DNA of 34,160 bases from Oribacterium sp. WCC10. GTDB taxonomy: Bacteria > Bacillota > Clostridia > Lachnospirales > Lachnospiraceae. The stretch is from contig NZ_FOPH01000027.1 in the NCBI RefSeq assembly GCF_900113415.1, positions 1 to 34,160 on the forward strand. The letters are read 5' to 3'. Both the position numbers and the translations under genes were made by a program. Below the pieces are notes generated by a model that was given only the letters and a program-made list of their open reading frames with translations, was not told the DNA's origin and did not search any database. This document shows positions 7,419 to 15,726 of the stretch, piece by piece. Position 1 is the stretch's first letter. The number at the start of each line of letters is the position of its first letter.

Positions 7419-8309
7419 TTACTTCTTTACGATTGAAACGCCTGTCATTCTCTCATAGTATCTTACGATGTCATCATGATCGCATGATCCCTCATCGTGA
7501 TTCTTAAGCTCCTGCATTACTTCCATCATCTGAGCTGTCATAGGAACAGGCATATTGATGGCATGAGCAGCATTAAGGGCATTGGTGAGATCCTTGATGT
7601 GAAGGTCGATTCTGAATCCCGGCTTGTAGTTGCCTGAAAGCATCATAGGAGCCTTTGCATCCATAACTGTTGAACCTGCAAGACCGCCGCGGATAGCCTG
7701 ATATACAAGCTCAGGATCTGTTCCTGCCTTCTTGGCAAATGTAAGTGCCTCTGCAACGATACCGATGTTTGCAGCAACAACCATCTGGTTTGCGAGCTTT
7801 GCAACATTTCCTGAACCGATAGGTCCAACGTATACTACTGAACCTGCCATAACCATGAGCATGTCATAGTACTTGTCAAATGTCTCCTTCTTTCCTCCAA
7901 CCATTACAGAAAGTGTTCCGTCGATAGCCTTTGGTTCACCGCCTGATACAGGAGCATCAAGCATATCTACGCCAAGCTTCTCAAGATCTGCAGAAATCTT
8001 CTTTGACTCAACCGGGTCGATGGATGACATATCGATGAGAACTGACTCACCTTTACGGAAGCCCTCCGCAAGACCCTTCTCATTAAATACAGCAGCGCGT
8101 ACATGTGGTGAGTTTGGGACCATTGTGATAACAACATCAGCAAACTCCGCAAGATCCTTGCCGCAGGTACCTGCCTTTGCTCCACAGGAAGCAACATCAT
8201 TTACCGCCTCCTGATTGAAATCATAAACCATAAGCTCATGACCGGCCTTTAAAAGATTCTTTGCCATCGGACGACCCATGATACCAAGTCCAAGAAAACC
8301 AACTTTCAT
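7419..8309 (-). CDS. garR: 2-hydroxy-3-oxopropionate reductase, copy 2
   Basis: This second 296-aa tartronate semialdehyde reductase is paralogous to the one at 2049-2939. The C-terminal half (from about residue 108) is nearly the same in both, whereas residues about 25-105 have drifted to roughly half identity. This copy keeps Asp30 after beta-2 (VYDFNQ), as in Escherichia coli GarR, which favours NADH. The Rossmann motif GFLGLGIMGRPMAKN, PVSGGEPKAIDG and the catalytic GNVAKLANQ Lys are intact. GAGGATTTTCAG precedes the start. It lies downstream of the MBL-fold gene and tctCBA1 on the same strand, with a 257-nt AT-rich gap that may hold its own promoter. Confidence 0.93.
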   Translation of the reverse strand: MKVGFLGLGIMGRPMAKNLLKAGHELMVYDFNQEAVNDVASCGAKAGTCGKDLAEFADVVITMVPNSPHVRAAVFNEKGLAEGFRKGESVLIDMSSIDPVESKKISADLEKLGVDMLDAPVSGGEPKAIDGTLSVMVGGKKETFDKYYDMLMVMAGSVVYVGPIGSGNVAKLANQMVVAANIGIVAEALTFAKKAGTDPELVYQAIRGGLAGSTVMDAKAPMMLSGNYKPGFRIDLHIKDLTNALNAAHAINMPVPMTAQMMEVMQELKNHDEGSCDHDDIVRYYERMTGVSIVKK

Positions 8310-8566
8310 CTGAAAATCCTCACTTTCGTTTTTAATACTGATTGATCTTTCATTTCGGATTAATGCACATATCCTTCATTAATACCGTTTTATCGGAGAC
8401 TTTTCTGTCTCCAGACTTTTCTATAAATCTTGTATGGTCATGATATATAATTCACGATTTTGTCACAACACGTAAAATATCCAAAAATAATATATATAAT
8501 GTGCATTTCGTCAAATGAATCATTCCATGATTAAAATATTTCATTTCGTTTCATTTATTTACTTTC

Positions 8567-9403
8567 TCATTTCATCAGTGCCTTCACCTGACGCACTCTC
8601 TCATCGATAAAATCCGCCCAGACCGTATCGTCGAGATAAGGCTGACTCTCATGAGTATATGATCCCGCCCTGTCCATTATTTCTATCTGATTCGGATGTG
8701 ACGGAAGTGCTATATCCACATGAATCTTCTTTAACTTCTCTGCATCATTAAAGAAGCGTTCTCTAAGATCAGGAGTCAGGTATTTGCTGGTGCTGTAATA
8801 ATCATCGTTCATGGTATTGGCACCCACACCACCATGCATTGCAACAGTGTAGGTTTCACCTGTCACAGGATTCTTTTCATCCCAAAAGAAACTGGTACAT
8901 CCGATCGTATGACCCGGGGTAAGAAGTGTACGTATGGAAATGTCTCCGAGAGTTATGGCATTATCATCACTGTAATGCTTATCCACTCTGATATGCTGAA
9001 CATGCCACATATCGTGAGGCAGTTCTGTTTCCTCAGGCACCTTCTGCATGAATTCATCATCTTCCTTTGACATATATACAGGAGCACCGGTAAGGTGATG
9101 CATAATGGCAGCTCCTCCGAAGTGATCAAGATGAGCATGACTTATGAGTATCATCCTTATATCTGACATTCTGTATCCCAACTTATAAATGGAGTCCACC
9201 ATCATATAAGCACTTTCCGCAATACCGGTATCCAACAGTATAAGTCCGGCACCGGTATCAATGATATATGCACCCACCCATGTCTGACCTCCCACATAGT
9301 AGGTTCTGGGTGAAACCTGAAAAGGTTCCACCGCATATTTCCACGGCTCTTCACAGAGGGTCCGTACAGGATCCGGCAGAGCCTTTGAACATCTGAATGG
9401 CAT
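8567..9403 (-). CDS. Metallo-beta-lactamase-fold hydrolase, subclass-B3-like, cytosolic
   Basis: The 278-aa product has the HAHLDH zinc motif (His89, His91, Asp93, His94), His165 in LTPGHTIG, and a late His236 in ALPSHPNQ. The usual bridging Asp of glyoxalase-type members is missing; the segment reads VAMHGGVG. The terminal His and the VGGQTWVGAYIIDT opening follow the subclass B3 layout. There is no signal peptide, so a periplasm-type beta-lactamase role is unlikely. AAGGAATTTTT precedes the ATG, and the gene lies 121 nt after tctA1 on the same strand. In an aldarate operon a lactonase acting on aldarolactones is a reasonable guess, but the substrate is not visible from sequence. Confidence 0.8.
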   Translation of the reverse strand: MPFRCSKALPDPVRTLCEEPWKYAVEPFQVSPRTYYVGGQTWVGAYIIDTGAGLILLDTGIAESAYMMVDSIYKLGYRMSDIRMILISHAHLDHFGGAAIMHHLTGAPVYMSKEDDEFMQKVPEETELPHDMWHVQHIRVDKHYSDDNAITLGDISIRTLLTPGHTIGCTSFFWDEKNPVTGETYTVAMHGGVGANTMNDDYYSTSKYLTPDLRERFFNDAEKLKKIHVDIALPSHPNQIEIMDRAGSYTHESQPYLDDTVWADFIDERVRQVKALMK

Positions 9404-9524
9404 AAAAATTCCTTCTTTCGTTTTATTTCCAAAATCACTATATTCTGTATGTTTCTATTCTTTCGATGTATCACACATAGTATTTACATCATTTATGCAA
9501 ATACCATAATCATTTTTTCTCTTG

Positions 9525-11039
9525 TCACGCGGCAGTATCCACTTTCTTATCTTCTTTCTTTACGACCCTGGCGAAAACCATCTTTATGACAGGCGAGAAC
9601 ACACAGCATATTGCGATAACATTAAACACACATGAAATAGGGCGGGTGAAGAATGTTGCAACTGTTTCAGTGTTTTGGAATGCCTTAAGCATATTGCTTT
9701 CCATGGTCGGTCCGAGGATAAATGCAAGGATCAGCGGTGACTGGGGCAGTCCGCCGTAAGCCATGATACAACCGATAACAGCGAAGAACAGCATCATTCC
9801 GCACTTATAAAGTGATGATGAATCAACATAGGCACTGATAAGAGAAACCACGATAAGCGCCGGATACATATAATGATATGGCACCTTCAGAATCTGTGGG
9901 AACACCCTCATTCCGATAGCCTGAAGCACAAAGCAAACTGCCGCACAGATGGCAACAACCACAAACATAAGGTAAACGATGTCACCACTGTTTCTGAAAA
10001 CCATAGGTCCCATTTCAAGCCCGTGAATGGTAAGAGCACCTATAAGGAGGGCTGTACATGAGTCTCCCGGGATGCCGAGAGCCGCCATAGGAATCATGGC
10101 GCCACCGATGGAAGCATTGTTGGAACACTCGGAAGCCCAGACGCCCTCCGGATTACCTGTTCCGAAAGCCTCAGGATGTTTTGAATTGTTCTTTGCCATA
10201 GAGTAGGCAACAAGATTGGAAAGTCCTGAGCCCATGCCCGGAAGGAATCCGATTCCAAGTCCGATAAGAAAAGAGCGGATAATGTTTACGATATTTTCTC
10301 TTATATCAGAGAATTTGATACCTATTCCCTTTATCATGTTGGTGTCAACTGTTGGCAGCGGATCAAAACCCTTTGCATGAGCGATGATCATCATGCTCAC
10401 ACCGAAGATACCGATGAGAACCACAGTCATACCGAGGCCGCCCATAAGGTACATATTGTCAAAGGTAAATCTGGCTTGCGCATCTATAGGTGAATAGCCG
10501 ACTGATGCAAGAAGGAGTCCGAGACAGGCACTTGAAAGGCCCTTAAGCATATTGCCCTTTGAAATGGCAAGCACCATTGTGATAGCCATGAAGCAGAGGC
10601 CGAAATACTCCCATGGACCAATAGCAAATGCAATATTTGCAACAGTCTGTGCCAGGATGGCGCCTACTACCGCACTGAAAAATGTTCCTATAAACGACGC
10701 TGTCATACCTATGGCCAGGGCTCTTCCCGCCTGTCCCTTTTTAGCCATAGGATGCCCGTCAAAGCAGGTTGCAACAGACGAAGGCGAACCCGGAATACCA
10801 AGAAGAACAGATCCGATAAATCCGCCTGAGCATCCCCCGATCCAAAGTGATAAAAGAAATACTATCGCCGGGCCTGTGGACATTCCGTAAGTAAGTGGCA
10901 TGAATAGCATAACCGCCATGGTTCCGTTAAGTCCCGGGATTGCACCAAACACGATTCCGATAACATTACCAACAAGTAGAAGTAACAGGTTAAGAGGATT
11001 CGTGATCTGTGCAATGATAAACGCTGCATTTTCCAACAT
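9525..11039 (-). CDS. tctA: Tripartite tricarboxylate transporter, large permease subunit (TctA), system 1
   Basis: This is a 504-aa polytopic membrane protein of the TctA family, with about 12 hydrophobic segments. Family signatures are GAIPGLNGTMAVMLFMPLTY near residue 33 and GIPGSPSSVATCFDGHPMAKKG near 82-103. A second-half repeat follows, GFLPGMGSGLSNLVAY near 265-280, with ALGIPGDSCTALLIGAL near 320. It forms the main channel of a secondary, binding-protein-dependent importer with TctB and TctC. GGGGAGGAATAGAA precedes the start. Only 16 nt separate it from tctB1 upstream. Genomic context (garR, gudD, garD) points to aldarates rather than citrate as substrate; inference. Confidence 0.93.
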   Translation of the reverse strand: MLENAAFIIAQITNPLNLLLLLVGNVIGIVFGAIPGLNGTMAVMLFMPLTYGMSTGPAIVFLLSLWIGGCSGGFIGSVLLGIPGSPSSVATCFDGHPMAKKGQAGRALAIGMTASFIGTFFSAVVGAILAQTVANIAFAIGPWEYFGLCFMAITMVLAISKGNMLKGLSSACLGLLLASVGYSPIDAQARFTFDNMYLMGGLGMTVVLIGIFGVSMMIIAHAKGFDPLPTVDTNMIKGIGIKFSDIRENIVNIIRSFLIGLGIGFLPGMGSGLSNLVAYSMAKNNSKHPEAFGTGNPEGVWASECSNNASIGGAMIPMAALGIPGDSCTALLIGALTIHGLEMGPMVFRNSGDIVYLMFVVVAICAAVCFVLQAIGMRVFPQILKVPYHYMYPALIVVSLISAYVDSSSLYKCGMMLFFAVIGCIMAYGGLPQSPLILAFILGPTMESNMLKAFQNTETVATFFTRPISCVFNVIAICCVFSPVIKMVFARVVKKEDKKVDTAA

Positions 11040-11055
11040 TTCTATTCCTCCCCTC

Positions 11056-11514
11056 TTATCCGAATATTCCCATCGGAAGCTGATATCCGAAAGCTATCTG
11101 ATATGCCAGAAAGATCACTGCCGTCATACCTAGTGAAAATATGATCCTTGTCACCGGCTTTGTTTCATATCCTTTTGCATACCAGGTTGATAATGCATAA
11201 AGATATACAGGTGTGGCTATGAAGAAACCAAGGTACTTCATTACAAGGATATATGCAGCGATGGCAACGATATTTACGATGAGTTTTATCCAGCCTTCCT
11301 TTACAAGGAAAGTCTTTTCGACCTTATTCCTGCAGCCTTCCAAAAAAATCCCTGCACCGCAGATGACAAAGCCAATGGCTGCAAGTCCGGGTAATGCTTT
11401 GGGACCGGGGTAGCTTGCTTTAAACGGAACTTTAAAACTGCTGATCATCACGAATACAAATATGCCGAGAGCCACAATCACAGCTCCGGTTATCTGATCT
11501 CTGGTAACCTTCAT
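11056..11514 (-). CDS. tctB: TTT small permease subunit (TctB), system 1
   Basis: This is a 152-aa membrane protein with four hydrophobic segments, typical of TctB. It has the family-like GPKALPGLAAIGFVICGAG segment after the first helix. I start it at 11514 (MKVTRDQITG) because AAGGAG lies 8 nt upstream. The longer reading from 11577 has no ribosome binding site and adds a charged, non-conserved leader. TctB subunits are poorly conserved, so the call rests on size, topology and its place between tctC and tctA. Confidence 0.88.
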   Translation of the reverse strand: MKVTRDQITGAVIVALGIFVFVMISSFKVPFKASYPGPKALPGLAAIGFVICGAGIFLEGCRNKVEKTFLVKEGWIKLIVNIVAIAAYILVMKYLGFFIATPVYLYALSTWYAKGYETKPVTRIIFSLGMTAVIFLAYQIAFGYQLPMGIFG

Positions 11515-11602
11515 TATCAATCTCCTTTTATACTCTTTAAGCCCAGCATAAGCCGGGATCATCCGGTTTTTTTCCATATTATGCAGGACTTATATAAGTA
11601 AT

Positions 11603-11635
11603 GCCCACATCGTTCCGCTCAGAAACAATGTGAGC
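11603..11635 (-). other. Intercistronic hairpin after tctC1
   Basis: In minus-strand RNA a 14-bp stem with three G-U pairs and a 5-nt loop (UGAGC) begins 10 nt after the tctC1 stop. The wobble pairs form only in the sense RNA. No U-tract follows. It probably protects the binding-protein mRNA or slows read-through, giving more TctC than TctB/TctA. Confidence 0.6.
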
Positions 11636-11645
11636 ATAATAGTCA

Positions 11646-12641
11646 TTACTTCTGTACAAGTCCAAGTTCTTCAACTACTGAGTTGATACTTGCCTGCATA
11701 TCCGCAAGCTTCTTTGGACCTTCTTCATATGGCAGGAACTCCATAGCCATGCCTGCAGGCTCAAGAACCTCATTTACCGCCTTGCTCTGTGCGGCCGCTG
11801 CATATGCATCATAAAGCTTCTTTGCAACTGCCTCATCCATGTCCTTAGGTCCTGCAAAGATATTGTAGGAAACAAAAGAACAGTCAATGCCGGATTCCGT
11901 AAGAGATGGTACATCAGGAAGAACTGAAGATCTTGCACCCTCTTCACCGTTTGTGACAACAGCAAGAGCATTTGCCTTACCTGACTCAACATACTGCTTG
12001 GCCTGATTAACATTAACGATGCAGGCATCGATGGTATTTCCAACAAGTGCTGTAAGCTTCTCGGTATCTGATCCTGACTCAACATACTTGACATTGATTC
12101 CCGAAGCCTTGGCCATTAGTCCTGTGATAACATGTGTTGTTCCGCCTGTCTCGATACCCATCTTAATCTCACCGGACTTACCCTTGCTTACGAAATCATC
12201 AATCGTCTTCATATCTGAATCAGCAGAAGTTACAAGAATATACTGTCCCTTTTCTGTTCCCTGGCTTACTGCGAAGACCTTGAAATCATCAGTGGCAGTC
12301 TTGTCATAAACCTTTGTGGCAGACTTGATAAGCATTGACGCATGATACTGAAGGATTTTTGCGCCATCGCCCTTTGCCGTACGAACCGTCTCCATGGAAA
12401 CTACTCCACCACCGTCAGTATTGTTAACTATAGTTACATTTGATCCTGTCTGTGTGGCTACCTCCTGACCAAGGGTTCTTGCCATGACATCGGTTCCGCC
12501 GCCTGCCTTTGCAGGAACCTGAACCTCAATATTCTTCGGAAGTTCACCTGATGTTTTAGCGCCACCTGAAGCGCCGCAACCCATAAGTGCAGCAGACATA
12601 GCCGCGATAACCAATCCTGTTAACAGTCTCTTTTTGTTCAT
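11646..12641 (-). CDS. tctC: TTT substrate-binding lipoprotein (TctC), system 1
   Basis: The 331-aa product has a lipoprotein signal peptide (MNKKRLL, hydrophobic core, lipobox LMGCGA with Cys22). It then shows the TctC (Bug family) hallmark IEVQVPAKAGGGTDVMART, which resembles the P/AGGGTD motif binding one carboxylate of the ligand. GGTTHVITG and the conserved IDACIVN region follow in the second lobe. It is anchored outside the membrane and delivers a carboxylated ligand to TctBA. TCAGGAGGACGA precedes the start. It is the first gene of the tctCBA1 operon and divergent from lysR1, with a TATAAT -10 at 12829-12834. Confidence 0.93.
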   Translation of the reverse strand: MNKKRLLTGLVIAAMSAALMGCGASGGAKTSGELPKNIEVQVPAKAGGGTDVMARTLGQEVATQTGSNVTIVNNTDGGGVVSMETVRTAKGDGAKILQYHASMLIKSATKVYDKTATDDFKVFAVSQGTEKGQYILVTSADSDMKTIDDFVSKGKSGEIKMGIETGGTTHVITGLMAKASGINVKYVESGSDTEKLTALVGNTIDACIVNVNQAKQYVESGKANALAVVTNGEEGARSSVLPDVPSLTESGIDCSFVSYNIFAGPKDMDEAVAKKLYDAYAAAAQSKAVNEVLEPAGMAMEFLPYEEGPKKLADMQASINSVVEELGLVQK

Positions 12642-13085
12642 TTCGTCCTCCTGAAATCATGAAGCTTGAAACCACTCTTCTTAAGTCAAAAGAAATGCCT
12701 TCATCCGGACTAATGGTTGTGTGATTGTATTCATCTCTGTTGAATCTGCACATACAATAAATATGTAAGTCTCGAAAGTCTTTGGCATTAAATTCAATCT
12801 TTTTTTCGCTTCATTTAACGTTGACTGTATTATAAATTGGCAGTAATCTTAATTGAACTTAATCGAATTAGTTGATTAGACTTAGTATTATTAAGTGTAC
12901 CGGGCAATCCCAATGGAAGCACTTACAAAAGTCTTATTGCACAAAATACCGAATTGATATTATGCAAAATCACTTGTATTTGGTGCAAATGTTTAATCAT
13001 TTTATACTTCCTAAGCTTTATTCATAAACTTTGTGAACAAATTTCGATTTTTTGTTAATCTGGATTATCAGGAGAAACAAACAGA
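12642..13085. promoter_or_regulatory. Divergent promoter region tctC1 / lysR1
   Basis: This 444-bp non-coding region carries a perfect TATAAT for tctC1 on the minus strand (plus 12829-12834) with a poor -35 (TTCAAT), as expected of an activator-dependent promoter. That gives a leader of about 180 nt. Closer to lysR1 are TTGCA-rich words: ATTGCACAAAAT (12936-12947), ATTATGCAAAAT (12959-12970) and TTTGGTGCAAAT (12980-12991). The first two are direct-repeat-like with a 23-bp period, about two helical turns, which suits a LysR tetramer. No gene is seen here. Confidence 0.5.
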
Positions 13086-14015
13086 ATGGATTTGAAACCT
13101 TTGGAAAATATCATTGCAATATATAACGAGGAAAGCATCGCCAAGGCCGCAGAAAAGATGTTCGTTACACAATCGGCTCTTAACCAGCAGCTCCTAAAAC
13201 TTGAAAAGGAACTGGGAACTCCTCTTTTTGAAAGGCGCTATCACAAAATGATACCTACATTTGCAGGACGCCTTTATATCTCAGCCGCGAGAAATATCTT
13301 AACCATAAAAAATGATACCTATAAGATAATCAGAGACAGTGCCAACAATACCGTAGGTGAATTTTCAGTTGCCTGTACTCCGGAACGTGGAGCAGCTACA
13401 TTTGCAGATATATATCCGCAGTTTCATCAGGAGTATCCGGATTTCACCATTCATCTCGAATGTGCCAGAGTTCCTAAGATGGAGCAAATGCTGCTTCACC
13501 ATGAAGTTGGATTTGCATTCCTCAGCTACTCAAAACTGAATCCCTTAAATCCGGCTTTTGATCATATAGATCTTTCTCCGGAGTCAGTTATACTCGGAAT
13601 CCCAACTTCTCATCCTCTTGCATCTATGGCGGGTAAAGACAGCTGGAAAACATTGCCGTATATTGATATCACACAGTTAAAAAACGAAAGCTTCATCATG
13701 CCGTCTCAGGAAACCATACTGAGGAAGATGCTTGACCAGTCTTTCAGAGATATATCCATGCAGCCTAAGATTCTTTTCGAATCCTCAAGTTCCGTAACAG
13801 TTCTTAAGATGGCTATAAACCAGCTGGGACCGGCATTTTTCCCGGAATCATACGTGAATGAAAAGTTCCCTATTGCATACTTCCGTATAAATAAAGATCT
13901 ACAGTGGATGCGTTGTGTGGCATTTCATAAAGGAACTTATATTACGGCTCCGGAACGACGTCTTTTTGAACTCTGGAAACAGGCTATCAGCAGTCCGTCT
14001 GTAATCATGGTGTAA
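13086..14015 (+). CDS. LysR-family regulator 1, divergent from tctCBA1
   Basis: This 309-aa LysR-type regulator has an N-terminal winged helix-turn-helix (residues about 1-60, KAAEKMFVTQSALNQQLLKLEKELGTPLFER) and a substrate-binding-protein-like effector domain (about 90-300). AGGAG lies 11 nt before the ATG. It is transcribed away from tctC1 and ends facing gudD1. It belongs to the same subfamily as the regulators at 22089 and 25083 (shared QSAL.QQL.KLEK core and similar length). It probably activates tctCBA1 in response to the transported acid or a metabolite; inference from divergent layout. Confidence 0.92.
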   Translation: MDLKPLENIIAIYNEESIAKAAEKMFVTQSALNQQLLKLEKELGTPLFERRYHKMIPTFAGRLYISAARNILTIKNDTYKIIRDSANNTVGEFSVACTPERGAATFADIYPQFHQEYPDFTIHLECARVPKMEQMLLHHEVGFAFLSYSKLNPLNPAFDHIDLSPESVILGIPTSHPLASMAGKDSWKTLPYIDITQLKNESFIMPSQETILRKMLDQSFRDISMQPKILFESSSSVTVLKMAINQLGPAFFPESYVNEKFPIAYFRINKDLQWMRCVAFHKGTYITAPERRLFELWKQAISSPSVIMV

Positions 14016-14034
14016 AATGAAAGGTAAACCCACA

Positions 14035-14196
14035 GAAAAAATGAATCTTCAATGTCAACAAGCCTTGCTACCTGAAAGAACATGAAGCGAAAAAATCCGG
14101 CAGAGATGAACACGTAAGTGTCCAATCCTTGTCGGATTTCTTGAGCATTATGTTCTTTCACCGCAGTGAGGCGTTGACATGAAGACTCATTTTTTC
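14035..14196. repeat. 162-nt nested palindrome between convergent lysR1 and gudD1
   Basis: The outer arms (14035-14065 and 14169-14196) start with GAAAAAATGA and end with its complement. They form about 27 bp with one mismatch and two small bulges. Inside are an 11-bp perfect stem (TGAAAGAACAT / ATGTTCTTTCA), a 10-bp stem (AAATCCGGCA / TGTCGGATTT) and an apical ACAC-GTAA-GTGT hairpin. A6 and T6 runs at the two edges let it terminate both converging genes, but it is far larger than a terminator needs to be. It could be a MITE-like insertion or a structured 3' RNA. Confidence 0.6.
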
Positions 14197-14209
14197 GTCC
14201 GGATACACA

Positions 14210-15559
14210 TCACCTTACAAGGCAAGGCTTCTTATGATCATATTTCCACCCAGGAATCAGGTACTGCATAGACTTCGCATCATCCCTGTCATGACTCGGA
14301 AGACTTTTGTAGAGCCTGTTAGCCTCCATAACCCTATCCATATTGAGATGAACTCCGAGCCCCGGAGCGTCAGGAACCTGAAGCTTACCATTCACGATCT
14401 TAGGAGTATCATAAAGAAGATTCTGACCATCCTGCCAGATCCAGTGTGTGTCGAGAGGTGCAGGTGTACCTACCGCTGCGGCACCCACCTGAGCAAAAGC
14501 AGCAAGAGTAATATCAAAATGATTGTTGGAGTGAACGCCCCATGTAAGTCCCCATGACTCAAGAAGCTGGGACATGCGGACAGCACCGTCAAATCCCCAG
14601 AAATGAGGATCCGCAAGTATGATGTCACAGGCGTTCTGGCTTACAGTGTGATAGAACTGTCTCCAGTCTGTCGCTATCATGTTGGTTGCAACCTGGAAAC
14701 GGGTTGCATTCTTAAACTCACGCATTATCTCACGGCTTGAATAACCTGCCTCAGGTCCGCAAGGATCCTCCATGTATGTGATCACATCGTGCATATCCCT
14801 GCATAGTTCTATAGCTTCTTTCAGACTCCATGCGCCATTCGGATCAATATTAATACGGGCATCCGGGAACCTCTTCTTAAGTGCTCTGCAGGCATCCATT
14901 TCGTCTGATCCCGAAAGAACTCCACCCTTAAGCTTAAAGTTCTTAAAACCATACTTTTCGGATACTGCCTCAGCCTCTTCAACTATTCTCTCAGGTGTAA
15001 GTATCTCTTCACGTCTCAGTCTGAACCATGGATCAAGACTGTTACTTTCATCAAGATACTGCATATCCCCAACAGGAACCTTTTTCTTATCGGAAACGTA
15101 GAAAAGATACCCTAGCATCTCTACTTCTTTTCTCTGCTGTCCCTCGCCCAAAAGATCACACATTGGAACACCAAGGAACTGCCCCATCAGATCCATCATG
15201 GCACACTCGATAGCCCACTCGCTCTTTACAACAAATTTAAGCTTTGAAATATCAAGAGTCTGTATCCCCTCTCCATCATCTTCCGTTGCAGGATTTCCAA
15301 TCCTGTGAATCTTCTGAAGTATCTGGCGATACTTTGATACAGGCTGTCCCTCCACAAGAGGGCGTACTGCATTTAAACAATCACAAGTATAATCTCCTCC
15401 ATGAATCTCGCCTACACCCTGATGTCCGGCATTATCCTCCAGTACAACAAGATTTCTTGTAAATGCAGGCGCATGGCATCCAGATAATGTCATCAGCATG
15501 CTGTCAAAACCCGCAACGGGAATGACTTTCATTTTTGTAATAACCGGTGTGTCTGTCAT
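14210..15559 (-). CDS. gudD: Glucarate dehydratase, diverged paralogue (GudD/GudX-like)
   Basis: This 449-aa enolase-superfamily dehydratase belongs to the glucarate dehydratase group. Metal ligands and catalytic residues are present: the double Lys in NFKLKGG, DPNGAWS, MEDPCG, the Asn of VATNMIATDW, DPHFW, and the His of HSNNHFD. It ends in the family tail [11 protein letters not shown]. It should dehydrate D-glucarate (and/or L-idarate) to 5-keto-4-deoxyglucarate. Compared with the copy at 20413 it differs around QTLDISKLKF (usually QTFDLRT) and has GEIHGG for GE(V/I)PGG, so substrate range may differ, as in E. coli GudX. AAAGGAAATGAG precedes the ATG. It appears monocistronic, with a terminator-bearing leader. 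Confidence 0.9.
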   Translation of the reverse strand: MTDTPVITKMKVIPVAGFDSMLMTLSGCHAPAFTRNLVVLEDNAGHQGVGEIHGGDYTCDCLNAVRPLVEGQPVSKYRQILQKIHRIGNPATEDDGEGIQTLDISKLKFVVKSEWAIECAMMDLMGQFLGVPMCDLLGEGQQRKEVEMLGYLFYVSDKKKVPVGDMQYLDESNSLDPWFRLRREEILTPERIVEEAEAVSEKYGFKNFKLKGGVLSGSDEMDACRALKKRFPDARINIDPNGAWSLKEAIELCRDMHDVITYMEDPCGPEAGYSSREIMREFKNATRFQVATNMIATDWRQFYHTVSQNACDIILADPHFWGFDGAVRMSQLLESWGLTWGVHSNNHFDITLAAFAQVGAAAVGTPAPLDTHWIWQDGQNLLYDTPKIVNGKLQVPDAPGLGVHLNMDRVMEANRLYKSLPSHDRDDAKSMQYLIPGWKYDHKKPCLVR

Positions 15560-15573
15560 CTCATTTCCTTTCT

Positions 15574-15618
15574 AAAAAACGTCAGCCCAATGGATTTCAT
15601 TCTCAAAGGGCTGACGTT
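15574..15618 (-). terminator. Leader terminator / attenuator immediately before gudD1
   Basis: On the minus strand a perfect 11-bp stem (AACGTCAGCCC / GGGCTGACGTT) is followed by T6. The run ends only 2-3 nt before the AAAGGA ribosome binding site of gudD1, so no promoter can fit between. Any gudD1 mRNA must read through it, which suggests transcription attenuation. Confidence 0.75.
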
Positions 15619-15661
15619 ACATTATCTTTCACGCTATAGAAAAATTTATCCCCTGACCGCT

Positions 15662-15690
15662 ATTATAAGCCAAAGGTTCACTTAACCAAA
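15662..15690 (-). promoter_or_regulatory. Candidate gudD1 promoter
   Basis: The -10 is a perfect TATAAT on the minus strand (plus 15662-15667). A weak -35, TTTGGT, stands 17 bp upstream (plus 15685-15690). The predicted start near 15655 gives a leader of about 95 nt that contains the terminator at 15574-15618. The rest of the 15560-15879 gap holds the MITE-like copy B and no gene. Confidence 0.5.
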
Positions 15691-15726
15691 CTTAATGAGT
15701 AACAGGCGATAGACTTAAAATAACTA

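Noticed and set aside
2503-8214. Two antisense reading frames (2503-2982 and 7873-8214) beginning with the same peptide MSNVSFFPPTITESVPS
   Set aside because: They lie opposite the two garR genes. The likeness is a by-product of the conserved sense proteins, not a shared real gene.
8395-8412. GGAGAC / GTCTCC hairpin upstream of garR2
   Set aside because: Only 6 bp with no U-tract; too weak to call a terminator or regulatory element.
12556-12753. Possible leader peptide of 65 aa before tctC1
   Set aside because: It has no ribosome binding site, overlaps the tctC1 start and signal peptide out of frame, and shows no regulatory codon run.
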